From Corynebacterium sp. 74A (GTDB taxonomy: Bacteria > Actinomycetota > Actinomycetes > Mycobacteriales > Mycobacteriaceae): DNA of 64,000 bases. A program made the position numbers and the translations under genes. Each line of letters begins with the position of its first letter. Position 1 is the first letter of the stretch. The notes under the pieces were generated by a model. The model had not been told where the DNA came from, did no database searches, and was given only the letters and a program-made list of their open reading frames with translations. This document shows positions 44,839 through 53,201 of this stretch, piece after piece. Location of the stretch: NCBI RefSeq assembly GCF_008930665.1, contig NZ_PQMG01000001.1, positions 620,001-684,000 of the forward strand. The letters run 5' to 3'.

Positions 44839-45342
44839 ATGATCGGCGCTATCTGGGCGCAGTCCCGCGACGGCGTGATCGGCGATGGTCACTCGATGCC
44901 GTGGCATATTCCCGAGGATCTCGCGCATTTCAAGGAGATCACCTCCGGCCACCCCGTGCTCATGGGGCGCGCCACCTGGGAGTCCCTGCCGCCGACCGTG
45001 CGACCGCTGCCAGACCGCCGCAATCTCGTGGTATCCACCCGCACGCCCGGGCCGTGGTCCGCCGGGGCCGAAGTGCTGCCCGATCTTGGCACTCTGCCCG
45101 AGTACGACACCCTGTGGGTGATGGGCGGCGGCAGCATCTACGAGGCTCTTCTTGATCGCTGTGAGCGGATTGAGATGACGCTTGTCGACGCCACCCTCGC
45201 CACCGAGCTCGGCGACGCCGCCGTATATGCGCCCACGCTGCCTGCAAATGTCGAACTCGTCTCAGAAAGCGACTGGCACACCTCCCGCACGGGCACCCGC
45301 TATTGCTTCCGCAGCTATCGCCGGCGCGAGCCGCGCGCGTGA
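44839..45342 (+). CDS. folA: dihydrofolate reductase
   Basis: 167 residues. The start MIGAIWAQSRDGVIG and MPWHIPEDLAHFKEITSG show the conserved Trp/Pro-x-x-x-D (catalytic Asp in PEDLAHFK). LMGRATWESLP is the NADPH-binding region, and VMGGGSIYEALL is the second dinucleotide motif. It reduces dihydrofolate to tetrahydrofolate and is the partner of ThyA, encoded directly upstream. Strong AAAGGAG at 10 nt before the ATG, so unlike thyA it is not leaderless. Confidence 0.97.
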   Translation: MIGAIWAQSRDGVIGDGHSMPWHIPEDLAHFKEITSGHPVLMGRATWESLPPTVRPLPDRRNLVVSTRTPGPWSAGAEVLPDLGTLPEYDTLWVMGGGSIYEALLDRCERIEMTLVDATLATELGDAAVYAPTLPANVELVSESDWHTSRTGTRYCFRSYRRREPRA

Positions 45343-45388
45343 GTTTTCTGGGTGCGCTGAGAGCCACGGGTGTGGCACAGTGGAGGCT

Positions 45389-45634
45389 ATGGCTAACGTA
45401 ACTTTGTACACCACGTCGTGGTGCCCCTTTTGTCAGCGCCTGAAGAAGGCTTTGAACCGTACCGAGACTCCTTTCGATGAGATCGATGTGGAGCAGGATG
45501 CCGAGGCTGCCGCGTGGGTGGAGTCGGTTAACGATGGCAACCGTGTGGTTCCCACCGTGAAGTACTCCGATGGCTCTACCGCCACCAACCCGGCTGCATC
45601 CGAGGTTCGTGCGAAGCTCGAGGAGCTTAGCTAA
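45389..45634 (+). CDS. mrx1: mycoredoxin-1, glutaredoxin fold
   Basis: 81 residues. Active-site CPFC at 12-15 in YTTSWCPFCQRL, cis-Pro region RVVPTVKYSDGS, and the C-terminal NPAASEV, all typical of actinobacterial mycoredoxin-1. It reduces protein-mycothiol mixed disulfides with mycothiol as cofactor in the cytosol. The ATG at 45389 is 7 nt behind CACAGT; the GGAGG is only 2 nt from the ATG. The sequence GGTGTGGCACA is shared with the csm promoter. A shared terminator with cobF follows. Confidence 0.94.
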   Translation: MANVTLYTTSWCPFCQRLKKALNRTETPFDEIDVEQDAEAAAWVESVNDGNRVVPTVKYSDGSTATNPAASEVRAKLEELS

Positions 45635-45652
45635 CTATCCGCTCAGCACGAG

Positions 45653-45690
45653 AAAGGGGCTCCTACCAGTGATCTGGTGGGAGCCCCTTT
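45653..45690. terminator. bidirectional terminator between mrx1 and cobF
   Basis: Perfect 11-bp arms AAAGGGGCTCC and GGAGCCCCTTT around a 16-nt loop, with A and T ends that serve both converging genes. Confidence 0.92.
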
Positions 45691-45711
45691 GCGCGTGTTT
45701 TCTGCCCTGTA

Positions 45712-46464
45712 TTAGGAGGCGGGCTCCTCGCGCAGAAGGTAGATATCCATAATCCAGCCGTGTTCGGCGCGGAGCTGCTTTTTCAGCTCCGCGATCTCGG
45801 CACCGATCTCGCAGACCTTGCCGCGGCGCAGCACCTGCCAGTCCGTGGAGAGATACGCGCCCCAATAGATCACGGTGTTATCCGTGTAGTTCTCCATCCA
45901 GGCCGCTCCCCCATCGAGCATCACCACACAGTTCGCGCGGTCCGCCTCGCTGGTTTCTGGCAGCTTGCGCGCGGTGGTGACGTGGATGGCTTCACCGATG
46001 CGGTTCAGCAGCATCCCATGAGCCGCGGTGAGGGCCTGAATAGCGGTGATACCTGGGTAGATCGATCGGGTATGGGGTGTGTGCAGCCGGTCCAAGATCC
46101 GCAGCGTGGAGTCATAGAGCGAGGGATCGCCCCAGACGAGGAAGGCGGCTGTGCCGCCGCTGGGGAGATGCTCGCCCAAGGCGGCGTCGATACGCTGCGC
46201 GCGCGCCTGGTGCCAGCGTTGTACCTCTGCTGCGTAGTTCTCGGGATGGCGATCGCGGGGCGGATCGGGGATAGCGACGAGCTTCACCTGCGGCGCATGA
46301 GCCGCAATGATGCGCTCACGGACGGCACGCAGCTCCGCCTTGTCTTCTCCCTTATCAAGACTCAAGACGCAATCTGCGCTAGCAAGCGCCGCGATTGCGT
46401 CTTGAGTGATGTGCCCGGGGCTACCGGCCCCTATCCCGATCACACAAATGTGTGTGTCGTTCAT
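45712..46464 (-). CDS. cobF: precorrin-6A synthase (deacetylating)
   Basis: 250 residues, tetrapyrrole methylase fold. HICVIGIGAGSPGHIT (about 5-20) is the SAM-binding start, FLVWGDPSLYDSTLRIL the second motif, and YPGITAIQALTAAHG the third; these fit CobF, which methylates C1 and removes acetate in aerobic cobalamin synthesis. No other cob gene is in the window, so this is an orphan whose pathway context is unclear. ATG at 46464, 14 bp after the preceding small gene. It may act on another tetrapyrrole, but that is not proven. Confidence 0.88.
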   Translation of the reverse strand: MNDTHICVIGIGAGSPGHITQDAIAALASADCVLSLDKGEDKAELRAVRERIIAAHAPQVKLVAIPDPPRDRHPENYAAEVQRWHQARAQRIDAALGEHLPSGGTAAFLVWGDPSLYDSTLRILDRLHTPHTRSIYPGITAIQALTAAHGMLLNRIGEAIHVTTARKLPETSEADRANCVVMLDGGAAWMENYTDNTVIYWGAYLSTDWQVLRRGKVCEIGAEIAELKKQLRAEHGWIMDIYLLREEPAS

Positions 46465-46478
46465 GGTGGCAGTGATCT

Positions 46479-46760
46479 TTACTCGTCTTCTTCGTCGTGG
46501 GAGCCGAAGAGATCGGCCATCTCCTGCGGGTCCAAGCCGGTGTGCAGCTCGGAGAAGGAGGCCGAGAAAATCTGCTGCAGGTACAACTCACACGCAGCGG
46601 CGAGCTGCTTGGAGTCAAACTTGTTCAGCAGCAAGAGACGCTTAGAGGAGCCATCCTCAAGAATCTGATCTACGGCGAGAACCGGAACATCGTGATCAAT
46701 GACAGTGTGCACACGAATATCGCGGCGCTGAACGTCGGTAAACGTCGGTCGTGCAGACAT
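46479..46760 (-). CDS. small conserved-looking protein upstream of cobF
   Basis: 93 residues: MSARPTFTDVQRRDIRVHTVIDHDVPVLAVDQIL (in parts: MSARPTFTDVQRRDIRV, VPVLAVDQIL), LLLNKFDSKQLAAACELYL, and an acidic end (DLFGSHDEEDE). No membrane segment; family not recognised. ATG at 46760 with AGGTAGG upstream; an in-frame start at 46799 is less likely. The stop is 14 bp from cobF, so they are probably co-transcribed. Confidence 0.7.
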   Translation of the reverse strand: MSARPTFTDVQRRDIRVHTVIDHDVPVLAVDQILEDGSSKRLLLLNKFDSKQLAAACELYLQQIFSASFSELHTGLDPQEMADLFGSHDEEDE

Positions 46761-47159
46761 GGGGAACCTACCTATACAGTCAAGAAAATCTGAATACATA
46801 CAACAGTAGGCGTTTCCTCCTACTTATGTGCGTCTTTAGTGCAATACACCCCCGCTGTGGGCCGTGGAGCTTCCTTGCATAAGGGTGCATCCACCCCCAA
46901 AAGTAAGCGCTAGCTGCGCTTTCGCTCTCTGTAGACGGACACCGCAGGCAGCCCTAGCAATCCAGAATGCGTCCAGCCCAACATGCGGCAATAGCGGCTA
47001 GCGCGCTATATCGAGGTGGCAACACGGCCACTAAGCGGGGAGAACTATCGACCACCTAGCCCCCCTATTCTCCCGAAATGAGCACCTGGCAGCGATTAAA
47101 ATAGACCTGAGAATCCCAGCGGGAGCTGGGCCGAGGTAGTCGCCACGAAGGGAGCACAC
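46761..47159. other. 399-bp divergent intergenic region
   Basis: No gene seen. It must hold promoters for the small gene/cobF (minus) and the lipoprotein gene (plus). AAAATAGAC near 47097 may belong to the latter. Confidence 0.5.
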
Positions 47160-47975
47160 GTGCCTTCTCCGTCCCGTCTCAATAGAGGGGCAGCCATCAC
47201 AGCCATTCTCGGAACCGCGGCCCTGGTGCTCGCAGGGTGCGGCGCAGACGATGCCGCACCCAACGGCTCCCCGAGCACCACCACGGTGACCGAAATCGAA
47301 ACCGAAATCGTGGACGAGACTGGCGCTGATACGGAGTCGGCACCGCGCACCGAAGATGCCTACCTGCGCTATGAGGCGGGGCCCCACACCTCTGAGCTCT
47401 TTGCTAAAAGCGTGCGCGATGCCTTCGCCGCCCAATGGGTGCGTACGGGCAACACAGATGTGAGCGTGGAAGCCAACTCCTTCGTCACCGGAGACACCTA
47501 CACCATGAAGTGCAGTGGCGAGCACATTGTTCACTGCACCGGCGGCAACAATGCGCACGTCTATCTCTACGACAAGACGGTGACCGCCGGCGAAGAGGGC
47601 GCGCCCGCATACCCCGAGTTAGACGATAACGAACCCCAGACTATCAGCGGTGTGATCCGCGATCTCTCGGGCGATGAGTTCCTGGAGAAATACGGGGAGC
47701 TCTACCCCTTTAAAACCCAAGTCACCGGCCGAGTGCGCTATGTGGAACTGGACGAGCCCACAGTGCTGCGCGGCACCTACGCCTACAGCGAAGGCAAGAC
47801 TCGGGAGGATCAGACATACCGTGTAGCCATCGGCTCGACCCCCAAGGATTCGGCCGATAGCAGGTTGGCCGGCAGGGATGGCGAACACATCACCGAGGAT
47901 GTCTCCCCGAGCCAGTGCTGGTGGCCTGGCGATCCGAACCCTCCAGGATGGGCCCTGCGCTGCAGGTTCGACTAG
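47160..47975 (+). CDS. secreted lipoprotein of unknown function
   Basis: 271 residues. Signal peptide with hydrophobic core (12-25) and lipobox LVLAGC, acylated Cys27. A Thr/Glu-rich linker (TVTEIETEIVDET) is followed by a folded part (about 60-270) with two cysteine pairs (KCSGEHIVHC, and QCWWPGDPNPPGWALRC at the end) that may form disulfides. No family recognised. Anchored to the outer face of the membrane. GTG start at 47160 with AAGGGAG upstream. A 15-bp stem-loop follows. Confidence 0.8.
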   Translation: MPSPSRLNRGAAITAILGTAALVLAGCGADDAAPNGSPSTTTVTEIETEIVDETGADTESAPRTEDAYLRYEAGPHTSELFAKSVRDAFAAQWVRTGNTDVSVEANSFVTGDTYTMKCSGEHIVHCTGGNNAHVYLYDKTVTAGEEGAPAYPELDDNEPQTISGVIRDLSGDEFLEKYGELYPFKTQVTGRVRYVELDEPTVLRGTYAYSEGKTREDQTYRVAIGSTPKDSADSRLAGRDGEHITEDVSPSQCWWPGDPNPPGWALRCRFD

Positions 47976-48017
47976 CTAGCGAAGCCCCAGCCGCTGGGCC
48001 GGCGCCCCCAGATACAG

Positions 48018-48054
48018 CACTATCCCCGATTCCTCGTCCGAATCGGGGATAGTG
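48018..48054 (+). terminator. stem-loop after the lipoprotein gene
   Basis: 15-bp perfect arms CACTATCCCCGATTC and GAATCGGGGATAGTG around a 7-nt loop. There is no T-run, but position and stability fit a terminator. Confidence 0.7.
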
Positions 48055-48109
48055 CGTTGTGGGCCTGAAAACAGGGCCCTCATGTGCCAGGCGCGGCACG
48101 GTTTTTATG

Positions 48110-48182
48110 TGCCCCAGAGAGGAATCGAACCTCCGACACCGGCTTTAGGAGAGCCGTGCTCTATCCACTGAGCTACTAGGGC
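48110..48182 (-). tRNA. tRNA-Arg (anticodon CCT)
   Basis: 73-nt cloverleaf on the minus strand: acceptor GCCCTAG/CTGGGGC, D arm GCTC/GAGC, anticodon stem CGGCT/AGCCG with loop CTCCTAA (anticodon CCT, reads AGG), T arm GGAGG-TTCGATT-CCTCT. No encoded CCA. Short GC hairpins lie beyond its 3' end. Confidence 0.95.
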
Positions 48183-48317
48183 TGCTACACGACGCGCACA
48201 TTCTATGGCTGGGTGGCCACAGCATGTGGGGCGTGTCGTGATTAGGCTACCGTAGCCGCGGGCTAGCGGTGAAATTTGGGGTTATGCAGCAGTGATACGT
48301 CGATAAGCGGGCGGCGG

Positions 48318-49676
48318 CTAGTCGGTGTCGATGGTCACTTCTTCCTCGGCGACCGTGCGGGACTGCGGCTTGCGGGCGGCGGGGGCACCCTGGCGGGCCT
48401 TTTCCTCCTGCTGCTTCTTGGACTCAAGATATTCGCGGTGCTCGTCCTCGGCGGCGGCCCGCTTGGTCTTTTGTTCCTTCGGCTCCTTCGGAGAATCCAT
48501 CTCCGGCCAGTACTGGTGCACCAGATAGGCGGCGAGCGGGAAGGCGAGCACCGTGATCGCGCCAGCACAGACCAAAATGGATGCGAGCTCTTCGCCAATG
48601 AGATCGCGGTGCGCGGCCACCTCGGTGACGGCAACGATGATGGGGAGACCAGTGGCCGCGTAGAGCCCCAGCTCCACCTTGTCGCGGGGCTCCTTCAACC
48701 CGGAGTCGGTATCGGTGAACATCTCGGTGAGGAACACTGGGATACCGCGGGCGACGAGGATCACGGCGACGAACAGGAAGATCAGCCACCACCGGCCGGC
48801 CACAGCGGAGATATTGATGGCCATGCCGGAGGTAATGAAGAACACGGGAATGAAGAAGCCATAGCCCATCACGTTGAGGCGGGCCTCCACGGTCTTGTGG
48901 AATTTCTCCGGCACCAGCGAGCGCAAGATAATACCCGCGGAGAAGGCGCCGAGCACCACGTCGAGCTCAAATACCGCAGCGGCCGCCATGAGCACCGTCA
49001 ACAAGGCCATCACCGAACGCATCACCGTCTGCGAGGTATTACCAGCGCTCTCGTGGATTAGCGATCCCACCCGCGGCACAAGGGCCTTCACGGTGCGCGG
49101 GATAAAGGCGGTGATCAGCGCGATCGTCATGAAGATGAGGAGAATGATCAGGGTCAGGCCCATCGAGCGCGCCGAGAGCAACAGCGACATCGCGAAGATG
49201 GGGGCCATCTCGCCCACCGCGCCGTGCACGAACACCGTCTTGCCCACCTTGGAGGAGTCCATGCCCACGGACTTCAGAATGGGCAGCAGCGTGCCGAGCG
49301 CCGTCGAGGACACCGCAATCGCAATCGTGACCGCCCACAGCGGGTTTTCGGGTTGGGCAATAAAGTAGACCACCACGAACGCCACGGTGATACTGATCAG
49401 CCACGTCCGCAGCGCCCACCGGCCGGTGCGCCCCTTCATCGTCTTCGGATCGATCTCCCAGCCGGCGAGCAAGAAGAGCAACCCGAGACCGAGCTCACGG
49501 AGCATGCTCACGCCGCCATCGTCGACGGCGAACTCCAGCACCTCTGGACCGATAATCACGCCGATTCCCAGCATGAACACCACGGCGGGGATGTGGTTCT
49601 TCGTCATAAACGCGAGGAACTGCGACGCCAGTGCGGCGAGCGTAATCCACATCGTCGACACAATGACTGTGGTCAT
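48318..49676 (-). CDS. CPA2-family cation:proton antiporter (KefB/NapA-like)
   Basis: 452 residues. About 12 hydrophobic helices (1-385), with GIGVIIGPEVLEF, LLFLLAGWEIDPKTM (the L-F-x-A-G-x-E-x-D pattern of helix 3), AVSSTALGTLLPIL and FGAFSAGI-like VVLGAFSAGIILR. The C-terminal 65 residues are charged and coiled (EDEHREYLESKKQQEEKAR). Expected to exchange Na+ or K+ for H+ across the membrane. No TrkA-N domain, unlike KefB/C. GGAG before the ATG at 49676. It stands alone between tRNA-Arg and the secreted beta-lactamase-fold gene. Confidence 0.88.
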   Translation of the reverse strand: MTTVIVSTMWITLAALASQFLAFMTKNHIPAVVFMLGIGVIIGPEVLEFAVDDGGVSMLRELGLGLLFLLAGWEIDPKTMKGRTGRWALRTWLISITVAFVVVYFIAQPENPLWAVTIAIAVSSTALGTLLPILKSVGMDSSKVGKTVFVHGAVGEMAPIFAMSLLLSARSMGLTLIILLIFMTIALITAFIPRTVKALVPRVGSLIHESAGNTSQTVMRSVMALLTVLMAAAAVFELDVVLGAFSAGIILRSLVPEKFHKTVEARLNVMGYGFFIPVFFITSGMAINISAVAGRWWLIFLFVAVILVARGIPVFLTEMFTDTDSGLKEPRDKVELGLYAATGLPIIVAVTEVAAHRDLIGEELASILVCAGAITVLAFPLAAYLVHQYWPEMDSPKEPKEQKTKRAAAEDEHREYLESKKQQEEKARQGAPAARKPQSRTVAEEEVTIDTD

Positions 49677-49834
49677 GGGCTTTACTCCAGAATTGTTTCT
49701 TCAACGGTGATGCGCGGGCGTGCCGACAGCTCTAAGGCTATAGGCTGCGGTATCCGCATGCGAATGTCACAGGATATACAACCGACAGGGGTTTTCGCTT
49801 ATCGACGCTTTCCCCCTGCCTCTCCCCCGCTCTG

Positions 49835-50680
49835 CTAAGTATCCGAGGATTGCTCGGCTACCAGCCCCGCGAGCTGCTGCTCCACGAGGTCGGTGAGATC
49901 CTCAGGGGAGCCGGCGATGGCCGCGGCAGCCACGTAGTCCGAACCGAAGGTGACGGAGGAGTGGAGCGTGCGGCTATTCGACCATCCCCACTTAGATCCC
50001 TCGGCTCTGGGGAGAGTGCTGGTGCCGAAGTTCTGCTTATAGCCATCCGCCGCCACCGGCTTCGCTGTGCGCATGGCGTGCAGGAGCGGCGAGTTCGGAT
50101 CCTCCTCGAGTTTCTGGGCGAGGAAGAAACACACGTCATAGGTAGAGGTCACGCTGTAGCCCCACCTAGAGTTTGCGCGGGTGGACTGCAAGCCATAGCG
50201 GGCGGCAGTGGCGTCGATGGCCTCCGGATAGGACTCATAGAGCGAGGCGGCAATGCTATCGCTGGAATCTCGCACCATGGTGAGCGCCTTCTTTTGTTCC
50301 GTGGCGCTACCGTGGTCGAGCACATAATCGGCAATGTAGAGCTTGATCAAGCTGAGCGCGGGGCGCGCGAAGCGCTCATTGGCGGTGCCGTGGTGCTCGC
50401 CATCGGAGAGCCGCACGAAGCTCACCTGCGAACCGGCCGCATGGGTGCCAAAGACATCGTTGTCCAGCGGCAGTGGCGCCGGCTCCACGGGGTAGCGATA
50501 GATAGGCGCCGTGGGCGCAGCTGGCGCGGTGGGCTCGGTGGCATAGTGCAGCGGCTCTGGGCTGCGTGCCGCCCCCACCGAGGGAAGCAGGAAAAGGGCG
50601 CCGACGAGAAAGAACGCTGGTGCAACCACCAGCGTGTGAAACCACGATGCGGGGCCTGAGCCGTGGGAAGTCGACGACAT
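49835..50680 (-). CDS. secreted serine beta-lactamase-fold protein
   Basis: 281 residues. Hydrophobic signal/anchor helix (about 14-37). A Pro/Ala linker is followed by a domain with the SxxK motif SLIK (Ser110-Lys113) in ARPALSLIKLYIADYVL. A KxG-type motif occurs in EGSKWGWSN, and GYSVTSTYDVCFFL corresponds to the helix behind the second motif. Such proteins are class-A-like beta-lactamase-fold acyl-serine proteins; whether it hydrolyses beta-lactams or peptidoglycan stems is not clear. The ATG at 50680 lies 7 nt behind TAGAAT (50688-50693), so a leaderless start is preferred over ATG 50689. Confidence 0.82.
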   Translation of the reverse strand: MSSTSHGSGPASWFHTLVVAPAFFLVGALFLLPSVGAARSPEPLHYATEPTAPAAPTAPIYRYPVEPAPLPLDNDVFGTHAAGSQVSFVRLSDGEHHGTANERFARPALSLIKLYIADYVLDHGSATEQKKALTMVRDSSDSIAASLYESYPEAIDATAARYGLQSTRANSRWGYSVTSTYDVCFFLAQKLEEDPNSPLLHAMRTAKPVAADGYKQNFGTSTLPRAEGSKWGWSNSRTLHSSVTFGSDYVAAAAIAGSPEDLTDLVEQQLAGLVAEQSSDT

Positions 50681-50687
50681 GGGTGAC

Positions 50688-50693
50688 ATTCTA
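50688..50693 (-). promoter_or_regulatory. -10 hexamer TAGAAT of the beta-lactamase-fold gene
   Basis: Near-consensus -10, 7 nt from the ATG at 50680. A close in-frame ATG at 50689 would lie inside it. Confidence 0.6.
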
Positions 50694-50829
50694 AGAAACC
50701 CCAGCACATACCCACAAATACTGCGGACATGACGACAGCCCCGCCGCGAGCACGGACGGTGCTCAGCGCGGGGCTGCGAATCAGCGGTGTACCGGTAGGC
50801 CTCGTGTCACCGAGGCCGCGGCAGGAATC

Positions 50830-52494
50830 TTAGTGATCCACTGGGGCTTCGACGCCCACACCGGTGAGGGAACGAACTTCCATCTCTGCCTGGAGGTCTT
50901 CCATATTGTCCGACTTACCCAGGTAGGTGCCGATGATGCCGGCGAGGAAGGCGGCTGGGATGGAGACCAGACCCGGGCTCGTCAGCGGGAACCACGACCA
51001 GTCTGCATCGGGGAACATGGCGCTCGGGGCACCGGAGACCGCCGGGGAGAAGAAGATCAGCACCAGCGTGGCAATCAGACCGGTGTAGATGGAGGCGCAG
51101 GCACCCACGGTGTTGAAGCGCTTCCAGTACAGCGAGTACAGGATGGTCGGCAGGTTCGCCGAGGCGGCCACCGCGAAGGCCAGGGAGACCAGGAAGGCCA
51201 CGTTCTGGTTCATCGCGAGGATACCCAACACGATGGACAGGACACCGATCGCCACCACGGTGATACGAGAGACGCGCACCTGCTCGGCCTCGGTGGATTC
51301 ACCATTGCGGATCACCGAGTGATAGATATCGTGCGCCACCGAGGCGGAGGCGGTAATAGCCAGACCAGCGACCACGGCCAGCACGGTAGCGAAGGCCACA
51401 GCGGCGATGGCGGCCATGAACAGCGGGCCGGCCAGCTCCAGTGCCAGCAGCGGTGCAGCGGCGTTGGCGCCACCTGGGGCACTGAGGATCCGGTCCGGAC
51501 CCACCAGTGCGGCAGCGGCGTAGCCGAGCACCAGAGTCATCAGGTAGAAGGAACCGATGAGTACGATAGCCCAAGTCACGGACTTACGAGCTTCCCGTGC
51601 GGTCGGCACGGTGTAGAAGCGCATGAGCACGTGCGGCAGACCAGCGGTACCCAGCACCAGAGCCAGGCCCAAGGAGAGGAAGTCCAGCTTGGTGGTGATG
51701 GAGCCACCATACTTCAGACCCGGATCCAAGATCGCGCTGGCTTCATAGCCCTTCGAGGCGAGAAGATCCGAGCCGGCGTGGGCCGCAACAGCGGAATCGA
51801 AGAGGTCGGACAGACCGCCCTTGATGTTGAAGAAGATGAGCACCGTCATGATGCCCACGCCACTCACCAGCAGCACGGCCTTAATCATCTGCACGTAGGT
51901 GGTGCCCTTCATACCGCCGATAAGCACGTAGGCGATCATGATGACGCCCACCACGGCAACCACAACGGCCTGGGCCGTGGGGTCATGGATATCGAGAAGG
52001 ACGGACACCAGAGAGCCGGCGCCTGCCATTTGAGCGATGAGATAAAACAGCGACACGAACATGGTGCCGAAGGCTGCGGCGAGGCGCACGGGGCGCTGAC
52101 GCAGACGGAAAGAGAGTACATCGGCCATGGTGAAGCGACCGGTGTTACGCAATGGCTCGGCCACCAGCAGCAGAGCGATCAGCCATGCCACGAAGAAGCC
52201 GATGGAGTACAAGAAGCCGTCGTAGCCGGAGATCGCGATCGCGCCCACGATACCGAGGAAGGATGCGGCGGAAAGGTAGTCGCCGGCGATGGCGAGACCA
52301 TTTTGCGTACCGGAGAAGCTAGCGCCACCGGTGTAGAAGTCGCTGGCTTCCTTCGTGGTTCGACCCGCCTTCACCACCACGGTCATGGTGACCACGATGA
52401 AGAGTGCGAAGATGCCGATGTTCAGAATCGGGTTGCCAGTACTAGTTGCTTCTGCTGCGAGATGTGACTCGCTCGCTAAATAAGTGATGTTCAT
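50830..52494 (-). CDS. mctC: monocarboxylate symporter MctC (sodium:solute symporter family)
   Basis: 554 residues, 13 predicted membrane helices. Very similar throughout to C. glutamicum MctC: FYTGGASFSGTQNGLAIAGDYLSAASFLG (in parts: FYTGGASFSGTQNG, AIAGDYLSAASFLG), GFLYSIGFFVAWL, RFTMADVLSFRLRQ, IAYVLIGGMKGTT, and the end MEVRSLTGVGVEAPVDH. It imports acetate, pyruvate and propionate. It follows the DUF485 gene by 15 bp, the normal partner arrangement. Upstream sequences carry candidate RamA and RamB sites (see 52870-53201), in line with known acetate control in C. glutamicum. Confidence 0.96.
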   Translation of the reverse strand: MNITYLASESHLAAEATSTGNPILNIGIFALFIVVTMTVVVKAGRTTKEASDFYTGGASFSGTQNGLAIAGDYLSAASFLGIVGAIAISGYDGFLYSIGFFVAWLIALLLVAEPLRNTGRFTMADVLSFRLRQRPVRLAAAFGTMFVSLFYLIAQMAGAGSLVSVLLDIHDPTAQAVVVAVVGVIMIAYVLIGGMKGTTYVQMIKAVLLVSGVGIMTVLIFFNIKGGLSDLFDSAVAAHAGSDLLASKGYEASAILDPGLKYGGSITTKLDFLSLGLALVLGTAGLPHVLMRFYTVPTAREARKSVTWAIVLIGSFYLMTLVLGYAAAALVGPDRILSAPGGANAAAPLLALELAGPLFMAAIAAVAFATVLAVVAGLAITASASVAHDIYHSVIRNGESTEAEQVRVSRITVVAIGVLSIVLGILAMNQNVAFLVSLAFAVAASANLPTILYSLYWKRFNTVGACASIYTGLIATLVLIFFSPAVSGAPSAMFPDADWSWFPLTSPGLVSIPAAFLAGIIGTYLGKSDNMEDLQAEMEVRSLTGVGVEAPVDH

Positions 52495-52509
52495 AGAATC
52501 TTCGCCTCC

Positions 52510-52869
52510 TTAGCCTTCCATGAGTTGACGGATATGAGCGGCCTTCGGCTCGATGTTCTTATTCGCGTAGCGCACATAGATCCACGTGATCAAGAACGTG
52601 GTGAAGAACTGAAGTGCGCCGAGAACGATGCCGAGATTCACCGCTCCATAGACCTTCACAGCCAAGAGGCTGGGAGCATAGGTGGCCAGCAGCACAAAGG
52701 CGACGTACCACACGAGGAAGGCCACAGACATGGGAAAGGTGAAGGACCGGAAGGTAGAGCGCAGCTCTTGAAACTCTGGGTTCTTCTGCATCTCGCGGAA
52801 CTCTTGAGCGGTGGGTTCGTGCTTTCTCCGAGGCTGTTGGGCCTCTGGTGGTGGTGCGGTATTAGTCAT
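52510..52869 (-). CDS. DUF485 membrane protein, partner of MctC
   Basis: 119 residues. N-terminal charged part with FREMQKNPEFQELRSTFRSF, then two membrane helices (about 48-68 MSVAFLVWYVAFVLLATYA, 80-103 NLGIVLGALQFFTTFLITWIY) and a basic end. This is the DUF485 (YjcH) family, always next to acetate-type symporters; it may assist assembly or activity of the symporter. AGGAAAAAG precedes the ATG at 52869. First gene of the transcript with mctC. Confidence 0.93.
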   Translation of the reverse strand: MTNTAPPPEAQQPRRKHEPTAQEFREMQKNPEFQELRSTFRSFTFPMSVAFLVWYVAFVLLATYAPSLLAVKVYGAVNLGIVLGALQFFTTFLITWIYVRYANKNIEPKAAHIRQLMEG

Positions 52870-53201
52870 GCTTTTTCCTATCTAGCGCCTAGCGCAAGCG
52901 GTGATGAAGCTCAGTGCTTTCTTTCAGCGCCCTCTCAGATTGGAACGCCCTAGCAAACAAATTACCTAGCTCACATTGCAATGTGTGATCTACGAAGCAT
53001 TTTTTATCTACAGAGCGCTGAATCACTGCCCCCACTACCGGATCACCTGCACCAAGAAAGGTCCTACCACCACCCCCGACAAGGCAGACAGGATCCTTCT
53101 GTTAAGTTTGCGAACCTTTAGATTGTGAGCTTCGCTAGCTTTTCACGCGCACACAGAGAGGCTGCCGCGCCGCGACAGCCTCAGGTAAATGTGATGTTTC
53201 T
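52870..53201 (-). promoter_or_regulatory. 332-bp control region of DUF485-mctC
   Basis: Contains the palindrome at 52974-52987 next to a possible TAATTT -10 (52961-52966). Two G-run motifs resemble RamA sites: TGGGGGC (53030-53036) and CGGGGGT (53072-53078), minus strand. AAGTTTGCGAAC near 53104-53115 resembles a RamB half-site with two mismatches. These assignments rest on consensus memory only. The 3' end of the region also follows the ctpE stop codon. Confidence 0.4.
52974..52987. repeat. perfect 14-bp palindrome CACATTG/CAATGTG
   Basis: No spacer; flanks extend it slightly (TCA before, TGA after). It overlaps the likely -35 region of the mctC transcript and looks like an operator for an unidentified dimeric regulator. 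Confidence 0.5.

Noticed and set aside
50833..52467. 544-codon open frame antisense to mctC
   Set aside because: Composition (Gly/His/Gln) and lack of any motif; mctC is certain on the other strand.
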